Source: a virus. Taken from it: a stretch of 64,000 nt of DNA. A program made the translations under genes and the position numbers. How positions within the stretch are numbered: the stretch's first letter is position 1; every line of letters begins with the position of its first letter. Shown in pieces: positions 47,121 through 55,950 of this stretch. The notes below the pieces were generated by a model. That model was not told the DNA's origin, searched no databases, and saw only the letters and a list, made by a program, of their open reading frames with translations. The DNA is taken from positions 1 to 64,000 of the IMG/VR virus record IMGVR_UViG_3300009180_000039; one strand, 5' to 3'.

Positions 47121-47951
47121 CTATTCCCAACCGGCATCGAACGGAGCATCGTCCTTTGCCTTTTCCACGGCTGCGGCAACTGCAGCATCGGCTACGGGAG
47201 CATTAGGCTTAGGAGTGGACTTGGCTGCGGGGTCCGCAGCAGGTGCGGCGGGAGCCGCCACAAAGCCGTCAATGAAGCGAGCCTTCGCTTCGTCATACGG
47301 TAGCTTGTTCAGGGCCTTGTCCAAATCGACTGCACCTGCAATCAGTTCAGGCATCTTGCCGTCAAAGCCATTGTGCGGCGAGAAGTCAAAGTCTGCTGCG
47401 ACGTAGAACTTGTTCCGGTTGAAGGTATCTTCCTTCCAAGACCAAGTAACATAGGAGCCCTTGTCGGGGGACATGAAGAACTTGGCGTTCTCTTGTCCTC
47501 GACGCTTGCTCTTGTTCTCAGCCGCCATACGCAGCACTGCTGCGAAGTTGGCGAAAGAGTGGTCAAGCACGTAAGGCTTGTTGACCTCTACGCCGTCGAT
47601 ATCGACCACAAAGAGGTTGAACAACGCTTTGCGTTGCGGAACCAACTTGGCACCTGCCTGCTTAGCAAAGTCCCCGACTGGGCACTTCTCACCGAAAGTC
47701 TGGACGCAATCAAAGTAGGAATCCTTTTGCTCTGGTCCGAGGTTTCGGTAGAGGAAGTAATCCCGCATGAAGTGCATGTCGCCGGGCTTCTTGGTGCGTG
47801 AACAAGTTGTGATATATGGGACAATGATCGCAGTCATTGTGGATTCGCGGTCGATCTTCAGCCGCTCTTTGCCTTGACCAATATCAATCGTAAAGTACAT
47901 CGAGCCGGAACCCCGGCCCTCGGGGATGTCATCAAAGGACATATCTGACAT
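47121..47951 (-). CDS. Single-stranded DNA-binding protein, gp32-like
   Basis: This is 276 residues from ATG at 47951, with TAGGAGTG upstream. The pattern PYITTCSRTKKPGDMHF, then CVQTFGEKCPVGDF and a later FFVVDIDG-like strand resembles gp32-type phage SSBs. It ends in an Ala/Pro-rich linker and acidic tip DDAPFDAGWE for partner binding. It coats single strands. A strong terminator follows, consistent with abundant expression. Confidence 0.75.
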   Translation of the reverse strand: MSDMSFDDIPEGRGSGSMYFTIDIGQGKERLKIDRESTMTAIIVPYITTCSRTKKPGDMHFMRDYFLYRNLGPEQKDSYFDCVQTFGEKCPVGDFAKQAGAKLVPQRKALFNLFVVDIDGVEVNKPYVLDHSFANFAAVLRMAAENKSKRRGQENAKFFMSPDKGSYVTWSWKEDTFNRNKFYVAADFDFSPHNGFDGKMPELIAGAVDLDKALNKLPYDEAKARFIDGFVAAPAAPAADPAAKSTPKPNAPVADAAVAAAVEKAKDDAPFDAGWE

Positions 47952-47987
47952 AGTGTAGAACACTCCTAAAGAAAGGCGGAAAGAAAA

Positions 47988-48374
47988 TTAACCTAGCTTA
48001 CCCGAGAGCCACAATTCGCTCAGGTACTTGCAAGCGGAACGCTTGGCATCGAGAGCACTGCAAATTGCCTTTGCATTGCTTACTTCAAGACGAGCGGAAG
48101 CGTATTCTGCTTCAGCCGTTCGAACTTCTTCTTGGATCTCAACTACGACCTTCACCGAGTCTTCCGTGATCTTGCTGATCCCGAAGTCGATTGGTGTTTG
48201 TCGCACGGTGATATTGACCTTAGCTCGCACGTAAGCGACCTTCTGCTCTGCAATATACTGTTTGTACAAGGCATCGGCAAGTACCCCTTCCCAATGGGCG
48301 ATGTCATCCGGCAGCGTTTGTAGAACGCTCTCGATGTTTTCGCGGGTTACTGTAAGGTTGAGTTTCTCTGTCAT
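47988..48374 (-). CDS. Helical protein, possibly UvsY-like recombination mediator
   Basis: This is 128 residues, almost all helical (ESVLQTLPDDIAHWEGVLAD, VEIQEEVRTAEAEYASARLE). It ends with KRSACKYLSELWL. Size and position next to SSB and clamp loader genes recall UvsY-type mediators, which also end in a compact helical pair. Sequence identity is not evident to me. TTGGAGACCCT precedes the ATG. Confidence 0.5.
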   Translation of the reverse strand: MTEKLNLTVTRENIESVLQTLPDDIAHWEGVLADALYKQYIAEQKVAYVRAKVNITVRQTPIDFGISKITEDSVKVVVEIQEEVRTAEAEYASARLEVSNAKAICSALDAKRSACKYLSELWLSGKLG

Positions 48375-48423
48375 AGGGTCTCCAATTATAATGTTGTGCT
48401 TGACACATTAGGTCACGCTGTAA

Positions 48424-49353
48424 CTATACACCGTTCTTTGACCAGATAGTCGAACATTTTGCTAAAAATCCTGGTTTCTTAGAATCGAAGAATGGTGTAA
48501 CCATTCCCTCGATCACATTGCGAGCAGGCACGCAGTTCTTCGCATCCTTCATGCAACTGGCTGCGTACCGCAGCAACATCCACCGAACTGCTTCCAGTTC
48601 TTCATCTTCTACGGCATCCACTAGGGCGTATACTTCGCCCCACTTGCCAGCTTTGGGCCACATGAGCAACGAACACAGGGGGAAAGCATTATGCTTCTCG
48701 TCTACGCTATTGGCAAGGTCCGCTAACACGGACCTATCGAAGCCGCAGGCTTGCATCTGATTCAGGTACACCAGAGCGTTCCGGGCGGAACCTTTAGCTG
48801 CCTTAGCAATAGCTTTGAAGTCGTATTCCTTGTATTCGATGCTTTCGCAAGTAGCTACGCTCTGTATTAGCTTGACTAATTCTGCTTCGAATACTGCTTT
48901 AAGTTCGATACCCGTAATACGGGTCTTGATTGCCTTGTCGATCTTTTCCGGTTGGCTGGTACACAGAAAGAAGTAGCAATGCTTCGGGGTATCCTCGAAC
49001 AGCTTGAGCAGGCCCTGAAACGCTTGCTTCGAGAAGCTATGTGCTTCATCTAGGATGAAGACAGACACCTTGGACCCTAGCGGCTTCATAGCCGCATCGT
49101 CCCGTAGCTTCCGCACATCCTCTACGCCGTTCTTATCGGCTACGTTGATCTCGTTGACCGACATAGCGGTCGCCCCTACTTCCCTAGCCATGATGCGGGC
49201 TAAGGTCGTCTTCCCGGTCCCTGGGGGACCATAGAAGCCTAAGACCTGTGGGACGCTGGAAGCGTCTAGGAAGCCCTGTAACTGCTTAACCGCTTGTGGT
49301 TGCCCGAATACGGTAGCTAAGGTGCTTGGTCGGTATTTAATGTGGTAGGTCAT
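48424..49353 (-). CDS. Clamp loader ATPase (DnaX/RFC-like)
   Basis: This is 309 residues. It starts YHIKYRPSTLATVFGQP (common to DnaX and RFC subunits), with Walker A GFYGPPGTGKTTLAR, Walker B VSVFILDEAHSFSKQ and sensor 1 CYFFLCTSQPEK. It probably forms the whole loader as one subunit type. It opens the phage beta clamp. Overlaps the dNMP kinase gene by four bases. Confidence 0.88.
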   Translation of the reverse strand: MTYHIKYRPSTLATVFGQPQAVKQLQGFLDASSVPQVLGFYGPPGTGKTTLARIMAREVGATAMSVNEINVADKNGVEDVRKLRDDAAMKPLGSKVSVFILDEAHSFSKQAFQGLLKLFEDTPKHCYFFLCTSQPEKIDKAIKTRITGIELKAVFEAELVKLIQSVATCESIEYKEYDFKAIAKAAKGSARNALVYLNQMQACGFDRSVLADLANSVDEKHNAFPLCSLLMWPKAGKWGEVYALVDAVEDEELEAVRWMLLRYAASCMKDAKNCVPARNVIEGMVTPFFDSKKPGFLAKCSTIWSKNGV

Positions 49354-49916
49354 GCTAAGTTCCAGGCTTTGATGATCCGGGTTAATTGGGCAGCTAGCTC
49401 AGTTTCAGTGCCATTATTGAATATGATGAAGTCTGCGTCTTCCTTGACATCGTACTCTTCGGACTTGTGATTCGCTGCCTGTATCGGCACATCGTCTCGG
49501 TCAATGTAAACGATGATCCCGCCGCATGATCGGATGAAGTCAGCTTCGTTCGGGAACCGAACATCGGTGAACGTAAAGTTTCTGTTTGCTTTAGTAGCCC
49601 GCTCGGCAATGTTCACCCAGCAATTGTACCCATGCAGGTCTCGCCCGGCTTCGGTTCCGAAGCGTTGCATCAGACCCCGTAAGTCCTTGCTATTCCGCTT
49701 CGCGGAATCCCAGCCGATCTGATCTACGACCGTCTGTAATCGTGCAACGATTCCATTGTCTAGTTCAATCAGAGGGTTCAGAACATAGAGTCCGGCACGG
49801 ACTGGGTTGGCAAAAGCCATTTGGATGTAGTCGTAGGCTAGGGCGAGTATCTCGCCACAAGTGTCTTTGCCTGAGCCTTGGGGTCCGGCGAAGCCGACCA
49901 TTGGGGGTAGTTGCAT
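49350..49916 (-). CDS. Deoxynucleoside monophosphate kinase (T4 gp1-like)
   Basis: This is 188 residues from ATG at 49916 (TAATG with the polymerase stop). P-loop VGFAGPQGSGKDTCGEIL and later FTDVRFPNEADFI are typical of phage dNMP kinases. It makes dNDPs for DNA synthesis, in step with the polymerase gene directly upstream. Confidence 0.85.
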   Translation of the reverse strand: MQLPPMVGFAGPQGSGKDTCGEILALAYDYIQMAFANPVRAGLYVLNPLIELDNGIVARLQTVVDQIGWDSAKRNSKDLRGLMQRFGTEAGRDLHGYNCWVNIAERATKANRNFTFTDVRFPNEADFIRSCGGIIVYIDRDDVPIQAANHKSEEYDVKEDADFIIFNNGTETELAAQLTRIIKAWNLA

Positions 49917-51310
49917 TAGCTTTCGTTTCCTGTGTAAGCGGTTTTGTCGGCCCATGACACTGGTGAGACTTCAGTTTCAACCTTCAACGTAATTACCTGC
50001 CAAGGCCACGCTTCGCGTAGCTTTGTGGTCATGTACATGGTACACATGCCCACGTAATCATGCAACTGATCTTTGTGGACAATTCCCAAAAGGCTATCGT
50101 GAACCTGACAGATTAGCTCGCAATCCATGCCGGTGCGGTCGATCTCTTTCTGTATCCAAATCATGGACTGGAGCAGCGCGTGGTATGCCGTTGATTGTAC
50201 CGGGTAGTTGATAATGCTGTTGCGACGTTCCACGCCTGCCCAAGTAAATCCTGTAAGATTAGTAAAGTACCCTCTGGCTAGGTATTGGTTATACCAATCT
50301 TTTCGCCACTTGCCATAGTCTTTGAACAAAACATTCCAGAATACTGATTCCATCTCACGTATCTTGGTAACAAAGGCATCGTCACCGTGGGACTCTATCC
50401 ATTCTCCCTCGTTATGGTCAAAGTCGAGTCCTAGTCGCTTGATGCCTTGACTAGCTAGTTGCTCGGACATGCCGAGTTTATTGACATCTTTCCACATCTT
50501 CAGGGCTATGTTACGGTAGTAGTCCCCGTACGCCAAAGAAAAGGAAAATCCTTTCGCGGATTGCCGTAGTTCCTTTGCTTTCTTGGGGTTCTCTTTGATG
50601 AACTCGTCGCCGAACATGAACGTCTGGCGGGCTATGTCCATGTGCATATCGTAATCTGTGTCCAAATAGCGTACCATAGTGGCGTCCTTGTGGTAGCTAC
50701 ATGCAATAAAGACTTCAAGATTCTTAAAGTCGATTTCGACCAGTACATGGTCTTTAGGGGGAACTATGGTCCCCTTAACGAAGTTAAGCAGGATTTTGTT
50801 CCTGGCAGGAAGGTTCTGTAAATTGGGTGAATCACTAGATCCTCTGAAACTCTTTACTCCGTGCAGACTGAAAAATCCCCGCAATCTTCCATCGATAGTG
50901 TCCCGCTTAAATGCCTGTAGATACGTTCCACGTATTTTGTGCATCTTCTGCAACTGGATGTAGTCATCTAGGTAGTCATTGTCAATAGCATCTACGGCTT
51001 CCTCATCCATCACGTAACGGCCCGACTTGGGCGATTTAACGCCTCCTGGCACCTTCATGCAATCGAACAGGATCGTAGCAAGCTGGTCTCGGGAACCGAG
51101 AGAGGTTTCCTTGCCGTACTTCTTACGCTGTTCTATGTATACAGGGTGCTTTTTCAGCTTGCTGGAAACATCCGAGATAGACTGATCGAGTAACTCGATG
51201 TTTCTATCAAGGCTTCTCTCGCACACGGGGAGGCCGTTAGCCTCCATTCGTGCAAGCATAATGGTTCCTTCTAGGAACAATCGGTGCGCAGCTTTGGTAC
51301 TTGGTCTCAT
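49916..51310 (-). CDS. DNA polymerase, family A polymerase domain
   Basis: This is 464 residues from ATG at 51310. Motif A VLVEIDFKNLEVF (Asp194, Glu199), motif B ELRQSAKGFSFSLAYG (Arg249, Lys253, Tyr261), motif C CQVHDSLLG (His404, Asp405). Ser replaces the usual Glu after the catalytic Asp. No exonuclease domain is present; that is encoded at 40185. The protein keeps the palm, fingers and thumb only. Its start overlaps the HNH gene stop by four bases. Confidence 0.9.
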   Translation of the reverse strand: MRPSTKAAHRLFLEGTIMLARMEANGLPVCERSLDRNIELLDQSISDVSSKLKKHPVYIEQRKKYGKETSLGSRDQLATILFDCMKVPGGVKSPKSGRYVMDEEAVDAIDNDYLDDYIQLQKMHKIRGTYLQAFKRDTIDGRLRGFFSLHGVKSFRGSSDSPNLQNLPARNKILLNFVKGTIVPPKDHVLVEIDFKNLEVFIACSYHKDATMVRYLDTDYDMHMDIARQTFMFGDEFIKENPKKAKELRQSAKGFSFSLAYGDYYRNIALKMWKDVNKLGMSEQLASQGIKRLGLDFDHNEGEWIESHGDDAFVTKIREMESVFWNVLFKDYGKWRKDWYNQYLARGYFTNLTGFTWAGVERRNSIINYPVQSTAYHALLQSMIWIQKEIDRTGMDCELICQVHDSLLGIVHKDQLHDYVGMCTMYMTTKLREAWPWQVITLKVETEVSPVSWADKTAYTGNES

Positions 51311-51993
51311 TTGTTCTTTCTTTTGTATCGCACTGGGGTCGTAAGGGCTCGCTCTAACTCCCACCCAGCAGTAAGACGGGCACATAGAGCAGGATAGTTT
51401 ATGCCTGTCTCCTCTGCCCATGCAACCATACACTGCGTCTTTCCGAAAGCCGTAAGCAGTGTATTGTTTCGGCGATTTCTAGCTTGTTCCGTATACGTTG
51501 CCCATTTACAGTTCTCTGGGCAATATCCTTTGTTTACATCTTTTCTATCAATGGTATGCCTAGCGGAGGGCCTTGGTCCGACATCCCGTAGAAAGGTTTC
51601 AAATCCTGTAAGAGGATCGGACCATTCCGAGCATACGGCAACACCTCTCCCGCCGTAGTCGTTCCATCCAATATCGTTAGCATTAGTGCATCTATGTATG
51701 ATACAGCTCCATGAGCCATACTCGGGCATGTGGGAAAGCCCATGTGTTCTAACTAAACCTCCGACTATTCCAGGTTGCAGGCATCCGCAACTCCTAGTGT
51801 TGCCGTTAGGTAGATGGTCCGCTCGTATTACTACTGCTTCAGGGTTTCCGCAAGAACAAGTGCATACCTGCCATGTTTTTACTCCCATTCGAAACCTAGG
51901 ACCAAGGGTTGTTAAACGACCGAAAGTCTCTGGAACAAAGTCCTTGTAGTCACTTGCAATTCTGATCCCATGTACTAGAATGTACTTATCCAT
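51307..51993 (-). CDS. HNH homing-type endonuclease 1
   Basis: This is 228 residues. N-terminal part with a Zn-like CTCSCGN ... SCGCL, then the HNH core YGGRGVAVCSEW, HTIDRKDVNKGYCPENCKWA. It ends with one DNA-binding module (TAFGKTQCMVAWAEETGINY and GWELERALTTPV). It sits directly upstream of the polymerase gene, a favoured homing site. Related copies: 54865 and 63054. Confidence 0.85.
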   Translation of the reverse strand: MDKYILVHGIRIASDYKDFVPETFGRLTTLGPRFRMGVKTWQVCTCSCGNPEAVVIRADHLPNGNTRSCGCLQPGIVGGLVRTHGLSHMPEYGSWSCIIHRCTNANDIGWNDYGGRGVAVCSEWSDPLTGFETFLRDVGPRPSARHTIDRKDVNKGYCPENCKWATYTEQARNRRNNTLLTAFGKTQCMVAWAEETGINYPALCARLTAGWELERALTTPVRYKRKNK

Positions 51994-52023
51994 AGATGAT
52001 ACTGTCCTATCGTTTGTGGCTAG

Positions 52024-52055
52024 AAAAGCCAGTGGGGTACGATCCACTGGCTTTT
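52024..52055 (-). terminator. Terminator/hairpin of HNH cassette 1
   Basis: On the minus strand AAAAGCCAGTGG pairs with CCACTGGCTTTT across an 8-base loop and is followed by CTAGCC. The surrounding GTGCTACAATGCG and CTARCC are shared with the hairpin before HNH gene 2. Confidence 0.75.
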
Positions 52056-52091
52056 CGCATTGTAGCACATCTACTTGATTCTTGCAAGAAT

Positions 52092-52400
52092 CTACTTCTT
52101 AGCCGTTCCACGGCTCCCAGGAACACTAGACTTACCGGAAACAGACCCCCTAGTGCCGGTTCCCGGCAACTGGCCGCCTAGACGGCCTTGGTTGTCCTTA
52201 ATTGTTACACGATTCCCGGACACCACTGCTGACCCTGTGATCCGACCGCTGGCATCTCGCACAGTGATCTTAGGTCCAGTAATCACCAGGGAGCCTTGCA
52301 GTCTCCCTTGGGTGTCACGGAGCGTGAAACGCTCAGCGGCTTGGATTGTAACTGGCAAAATGCACAGTAACGTAAAAAGGGTTACGATTGCAGTTTTCAT
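52092..52400 (-). CDS. Secreted three-repeat beta protein
   Basis: This is 102 residues. Signal peptide (IVTLFTLLCILPVTIQAAE), then three repeats of the form DxxGRxxGSxVxxGxx (RDTQGRLQGS, RDASGRITGS, KDNQGRLGGQ). It ends with a Gly/Ser/Thr/Lys tail. An exported protein from a replication operon is unusual; it may act in the host periplasm. Starts one base from the MazG gene stop. Confidence 0.6.
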   Translation of the reverse strand: MKTAIVTLFTLLCILPVTIQAAERFTLRDTQGRLQGSLVITGPKITVRDASGRITGSAVVSGNRVTIKDNQGRLGGQLPGTGTRGSVSGKSSVPGSRGTAKK

Positions 52401-52401
52401 G

Positions 52402-53481
52402 TTAGTATTTCTTACCTGCCACCGCTTTGCGGTTCTCTGGTTTGTGGTCGCTACGCGACGAATTGAACTTCTCTTTTGCTTCCATGATCGTGCCTAGCTC
52501 GATCCCAAGGAACCCGGCGAGGTCAAACACTCGGATCAACACGTCGGCAAGCTCGACCGCAATCATATCGTATTCTGGTAGCTTGTCGTCCTTGAGGCCC
52601 CTTCGGTGGCCCTCTAGTGCCTCGGCTACTTCAGACACAACTAGGGCTAGCTTGGTTGGGACTACCAGCGGATTGTCCGCTGCATCCCACCAGCCTGTAG
52701 CTTTTTGTTTTTCGTGGATTGTCTTGCATAGGTCATTGATGACCTCGGTGACTGCTGACTGGGCTAATTCCTTCTGCATCTTGCGAATGATGCCAACCCA
52801 ATAGGATGCCCAGTATGCCTGTCCTTGCTTTTGTAGCTCGGCAACGGTGCTACCAATGCCACTGCGTACATCACTATCTACTACTCCGATAGCTTTCATG
52901 TATTGGTCCCCATCGACGAGTACCTCGTCCTCTGCTACATATCGCCAGCCAGCAGGCGGATCAGGTCGAGTATCTACTGGTTCAGGGGCAAGAGCCGGTG
53001 GAACCGGCTTAGGCCAATCGAACCCGGTGCAGCCTACTAGGTGCAGAGCGATACTGTCCTCGTCATCCATGTCATGGTCTTCGATCCATAGACCTTTTTC
53101 CATGTAGGTTTCCACACAGCCATCCTCTTTTGCCATAACCATAGGATAGGTGTCATGGTGTGTCCTGCTATTGCAATACAAACGCTCGTCTGCGTTCGTC
53201 TCGTACCATTGCCCCACTTCCAAGGTGCCGTTAAACGACACTACGGCGGGGACAGGTGCTTCGAGTTCGACGAAAGCGTATTTCCATGTATCGGTCGGTC
53301 CTTGGTAGGGGGCAGTTCCGGCGATAATGCCCTCTAGTTCCTGACGACATGGGTATCCGATAGCTTCGCTAATGTCTTCAAGGTCGTCAAAGTACACTTC
53401 TTTTCCAATATCCCTGTGATCGGCAAGCCGATACTTCTTGCCTTCGTGCCAGTAAATCTGGGTCACTGTAGTTTGTGCCAT
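52402..53481 (-). CDS. MazG-like pyrophosphohydrolase with N-terminal extension
   Basis: This is 359 residues from ATG at 53481. The C-terminal third has LALVVSEVAEALEGHRRGL and VELADVLIRVFDLAGFL, the helical MazG metal site. The preceding 190 residues hold a beta domain and PPAGWRYVAEDEVLVDGDQY, which resembles the phage GYEYTGEYR module. MazG cleaves nucleoside triphosphates and in phages may lower ppGpp or damaged nucleotides. The fusion is unusual. Confidence 0.75.
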   Translation of the reverse strand: MAQTTVTQIYWHEGKKYRLADHRDIGKEVYFDDLEDISEAIGYPCRQELEGIIAGTAPYQGPTDTWKYAFVELEAPVPAVVSFNGTLEVGQWYETNADERLYCNSRTHHDTYPMVMAKEDGCVETYMEKGLWIEDHDMDDEDSIALHLVGCTGFDWPKPVPPALAPEPVDTRPDPPAGWRYVAEDEVLVDGDQYMKAIGVVDSDVRSGIGSTVAELQKQGQAYWASYWVGIIRKMQKELAQSAVTEVINDLCKTIHEKQKATGWWDAADNPLVVPTKLALVVSEVAEALEGHRRGLKDDKLPEYDMIAVELADVLIRVFDLAGFLGIELGTIMEAKEKFNSSRSDHKPENRKAVAGKKY

Positions 53482-53482
53482 A

Positions 53483-54874
53483 TTAAATAAACTCCGAAAT
53501 AAGGTGGAAACGACCAAGGGGAGGTGCGCCTCCCACAGCCAAATAAGACGATGGTAGTTGTGACAGATAGTTCCGCTCCCGCAAAACTATCCAATTCATT
53601 CTTGTGATCTGTTGATCTCTTTCCGTTACGGTCGCGTTTAGCCCTAAGCAGGCGTTAGCATACGCCCAAATAGACTTGCTACCAGTAAATGAGGATTGTG
53701 TTAGCCAGTAGGTGCTACCGTGGTAAGCATCTGCGTTGACTTGACTAGCAGTAAGCACAAGGGACTTGAACTCGCTGCTAATAGCCCTAAGCTTAGACCA
53801 CGCATGTTCTATCGCTTCATGGCTTTTTTCAAAGCCCCGGCTAAACCCAAGCAAAGCGGCATAGTCGATTCCAATAACATCAGGAACCCATCCCTTGTTT
53901 GCCCATCCCAGTAGTGTCTTGTGTAAATCTTCTACTGTCATGGTTCGGGCTGGTCTTGTGATAAAACGAATTAGGCACTCGCCTGCCGGGTCTTTTAGCT
54001 TAGTCCACGCTTCGCTTGCCTCGTCAGTAGTATACGCAGCCTTCTGGTACTTCTCTAAGTATTCCAAAGAAAATTCTTTGTTTTCGTACTTCAGGCTCGT
54101 AGGAATCTTGATTTTCCCCGCAAATTCGGACTTACCTACGAATCCAGTAGTCCATCGCTTTAGCATTTGCTCGGTGCTCAAGTCACCCAGATTAAAGAAA
54201 GCGACACGCTTTCCCTGTAGCAATGCCCTCTGGCATAGATTGGTCAGGTGGCTGGACTTACCTGACTTATCCGCACCGCATAGAACTACTAAAGCATCCC
54301 TGTGTAACGTAGGTCCGAACCACCGGCTGATTGCAGTCCCTTCTTTGAACTTAATCAAAGGCTCATAATTAGCCGCTGTATGGGATTGGGCAATAATAGA
54401 AGGGTCATTGATGGGGTCCAGGTAGTCAACATCGGCAGTCAATGTTGGAGGTTGCCATGTTTTGATAGTATCCGTGGCAGCTTGGACGTTGCCGTTGGCT
54501 AACGCAGCTTGGACCCTATCGGCTAGTTGCTTTGCTGAATGGCGGACAACTAGCCTTTCTATAAGCGAGACAGCATAGTCGGGGTTCAGTTGCGTAGGAC
54601 TCAATGACGAAAGGAATTTACCGACCAGCGAGGACGTAGCCTCGTCAGCGGTATTCGCCCATTCGGCATAGATCGCAGTAAGCGATACCGCCCCAGGGGC
54701 TTCCTTGTATTCCGCATAGTGCTTTCGGCACCAGTTGTACACCAGATTAGATACTTTGGCAGCAAACGGCGATTCGGGCAAAGCATCCACAACTCGGGAT
54801 AGTACCTCGGTGTCTAAGCACAGAGCTACTAATGCTAGCTGTTCTTCCGTTCCTTTCACTTGGGTCACTTGCAT
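53483..54874 (-). CDS. DnaB-like replicative helicase
   Basis: This is 463 residues: N-terminal helical domain, then a RecA-like core with Walker A LCGADKSGKSSH and VAFFNLGDLSTEQM. Walker B lies in DVIGIDYAALLGFSR, with VLTASQVN after it. It unwinds the fork ahead of the polymerase. The HNH gene 2 stop overlaps its start by 10 bases. Confidence 0.82.
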   Translation of the reverse strand: MQVTQVKGTEEQLALVALCLDTEVLSRVVDALPESPFAAKVSNLVYNWCRKHYAEYKEAPGAVSLTAIYAEWANTADEATSSLVGKFLSSLSPTQLNPDYAVSLIERLVVRHSAKQLADRVQAALANGNVQAATDTIKTWQPPTLTADVDYLDPINDPSIIAQSHTAANYEPLIKFKEGTAISRWFGPTLHRDALVVLCGADKSGKSSHLTNLCQRALLQGKRVAFFNLGDLSTEQMLKRWTTGFVGKSEFAGKIKIPTSLKYENKEFSLEYLEKYQKAAYTTDEASEAWTKLKDPAGECLIRFITRPARTMTVEDLHKTLLGWANKGWVPDVIGIDYAALLGFSRGFEKSHEAIEHAWSKLRAISSEFKSLVLTASQVNADAYHGSTYWLTQSSFTGSKSIWAYANACLGLNATVTERDQQITRMNWIVLRERNYLSQLPSSYLAVGGAPPLGRFHLISEFI

Positions 54875-55551
54875 GTTGACCCCTTTGGTCTTTGAGACAC
54901 TGCTTGTTCGTGAGTCCAGCCCTTGTTTATTCTATGGTTTATAGTAGTTATGCCCACGCCATAGACCCTAGACCATTCCGATATTGTTTTAGTTTCTCCA
55001 AATGCTGTTATGTGTCGATTGCATCGTTTATTGTTTGCCTGTTCTTTTGCTGTTGCCCATCGACAGTTTTCAGGGCAGTAATCTCCGTTTACGTCGATTC
55101 GGTCAACCGAATGCTTAGGAGAAGGTCTCGGCCCCATGTCTTCTAGGAAGTTTAGGTACCCGCCGTTTTCTGCTTTCCATCTTGAACACACTTCTATCCC
55201 CCTTCCTCCGTAGTGGGGGTAAGATTTTACTTTCTGATTATAGCATCGCGTGTGCATACTTGACCACGCTCTATATTCAGGCGGCTGCTTGCCATGTACA
55301 CCATGCCCATGTGTAATTGATCTATTCCTAGTGACTTCCTTGGCCAAGCACCCACATGAATGTGTCTGTTTTCCTAAACACTGTCGCATAACTACGGCTG
55401 TGTTACCGCAAGCACACTGGCAAGTTTGATAGGTCAGCTTGCCTAGAATGAATCTAGGACCAATGGTCGTTAAACGACCGAAAGTCTCGGGAACAAAATT
55501 TTGGTAATCCTTGTCAATACGGATACCATTGATTACAATATACTTAGCCAT
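54865..55551 (-). CDS. HNH homing-type endonuclease 2
   Basis: This is 228 residues from ATG at 55551. HNH core YGGRGIEVCSRW, HSVDRIDVNGDYCPENCRWA; zinc ribbon CQCACGN and SCGCL. One C-terminal module (TAFGETKTISEWSRVYGV). Close to HNH 1 in length and layout. Inserted between primase-region and helicase genes. Confidence 0.85.
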   Translation of the reverse strand: MAKYIVINGIRIDKDYQNFVPETFGRLTTIGPRFILGKLTYQTCQCACGNTAVVMRQCLGKQTHSCGCLAKEVTRNRSITHGHGVHGKQPPEYRAWSSMHTRCYNQKVKSYPHYGGRGIEVCSRWKAENGGYLNFLEDMGPRPSPKHSVDRIDVNGDYCPENCRWATAKEQANNKRCNRHITAFGETKTISEWSRVYGVGITTINHRINKGWTHEQAVSQRPKGSTCK

Positions 55552-55580
55552 GATGACTCCTATTAGTCGTTGGTGGTTAG

Positions 55581-55612
55581 AAAAGCCGGGAGTGTGGTTA
55601 CTCCCGGCTTTT
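55581..55612 (-). terminator. Terminator/hairpin of HNH cassette 2
   Basis: AAAAGCCGGGAGT and ACTCCCGGCTTTT form a 13-bp stem with a 6-base loop, then CTAACC on the minus strand. Same flanks (GTGCTACAATGCG) as cassette 1. Confidence 0.78.
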
Positions 55613-55655
55613 CGCATTGTAGCACAAACGACAGGTCGTTGCAAGGAAATCATAG

Positions 55656-55949
55656 CTACCAGCCGCCCTTGAACTGGATCTGTTCTCTGATGGCCCGCTT
55701 CGTTTCGGTAACGATACGGAAATCAACGTCCGGTTTCGGGATTCGGTTGTCCCTACTGTTTAGTCTATCCCAAGTAGCGTCGATCCTGAACTTGTGTCGA
55801 GTGGATGGTCGAGATAACTCGTAATAGCTATCCAAGACAATTCCTAGGGACTCGCACCAATAGAAGCGATATCGCTTCCCGGTGAGCCCTTTCAAAGTGT
55901 CTACAATCCCTTCAGTTGGATCAACGTCTACTGTTGCTGCCAGTCCCAT
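55656..55949 (-). CDS. Small protein of unknown function
   Basis: This is 97 residues from ATG at 55949 right after the primase stop. Includes YRFYWCESLGIVLDSYYELS and HKFRIDATWDRLNSRDN, a beta-rich compact fold. Unknown. Confidence 0.55.
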   Translation of the reverse strand: MGLAATVDVDPTEGIVDTLKGLTGKRYRFYWCESLGIVLDSYYELSRPSTRHKFRIDATWDRLNSRDNRIPKPDVDFRIVTETKRAIREQIQFKGGW

Positions 55950-55950
55950 C

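Noticed and set aside
48386-48391. Perfect TATAAT on the minus strand
   Set aside because: It lies 12 bases before a start codon, leaving no room for a ribosome site in the transcript, and no -35 is seen.
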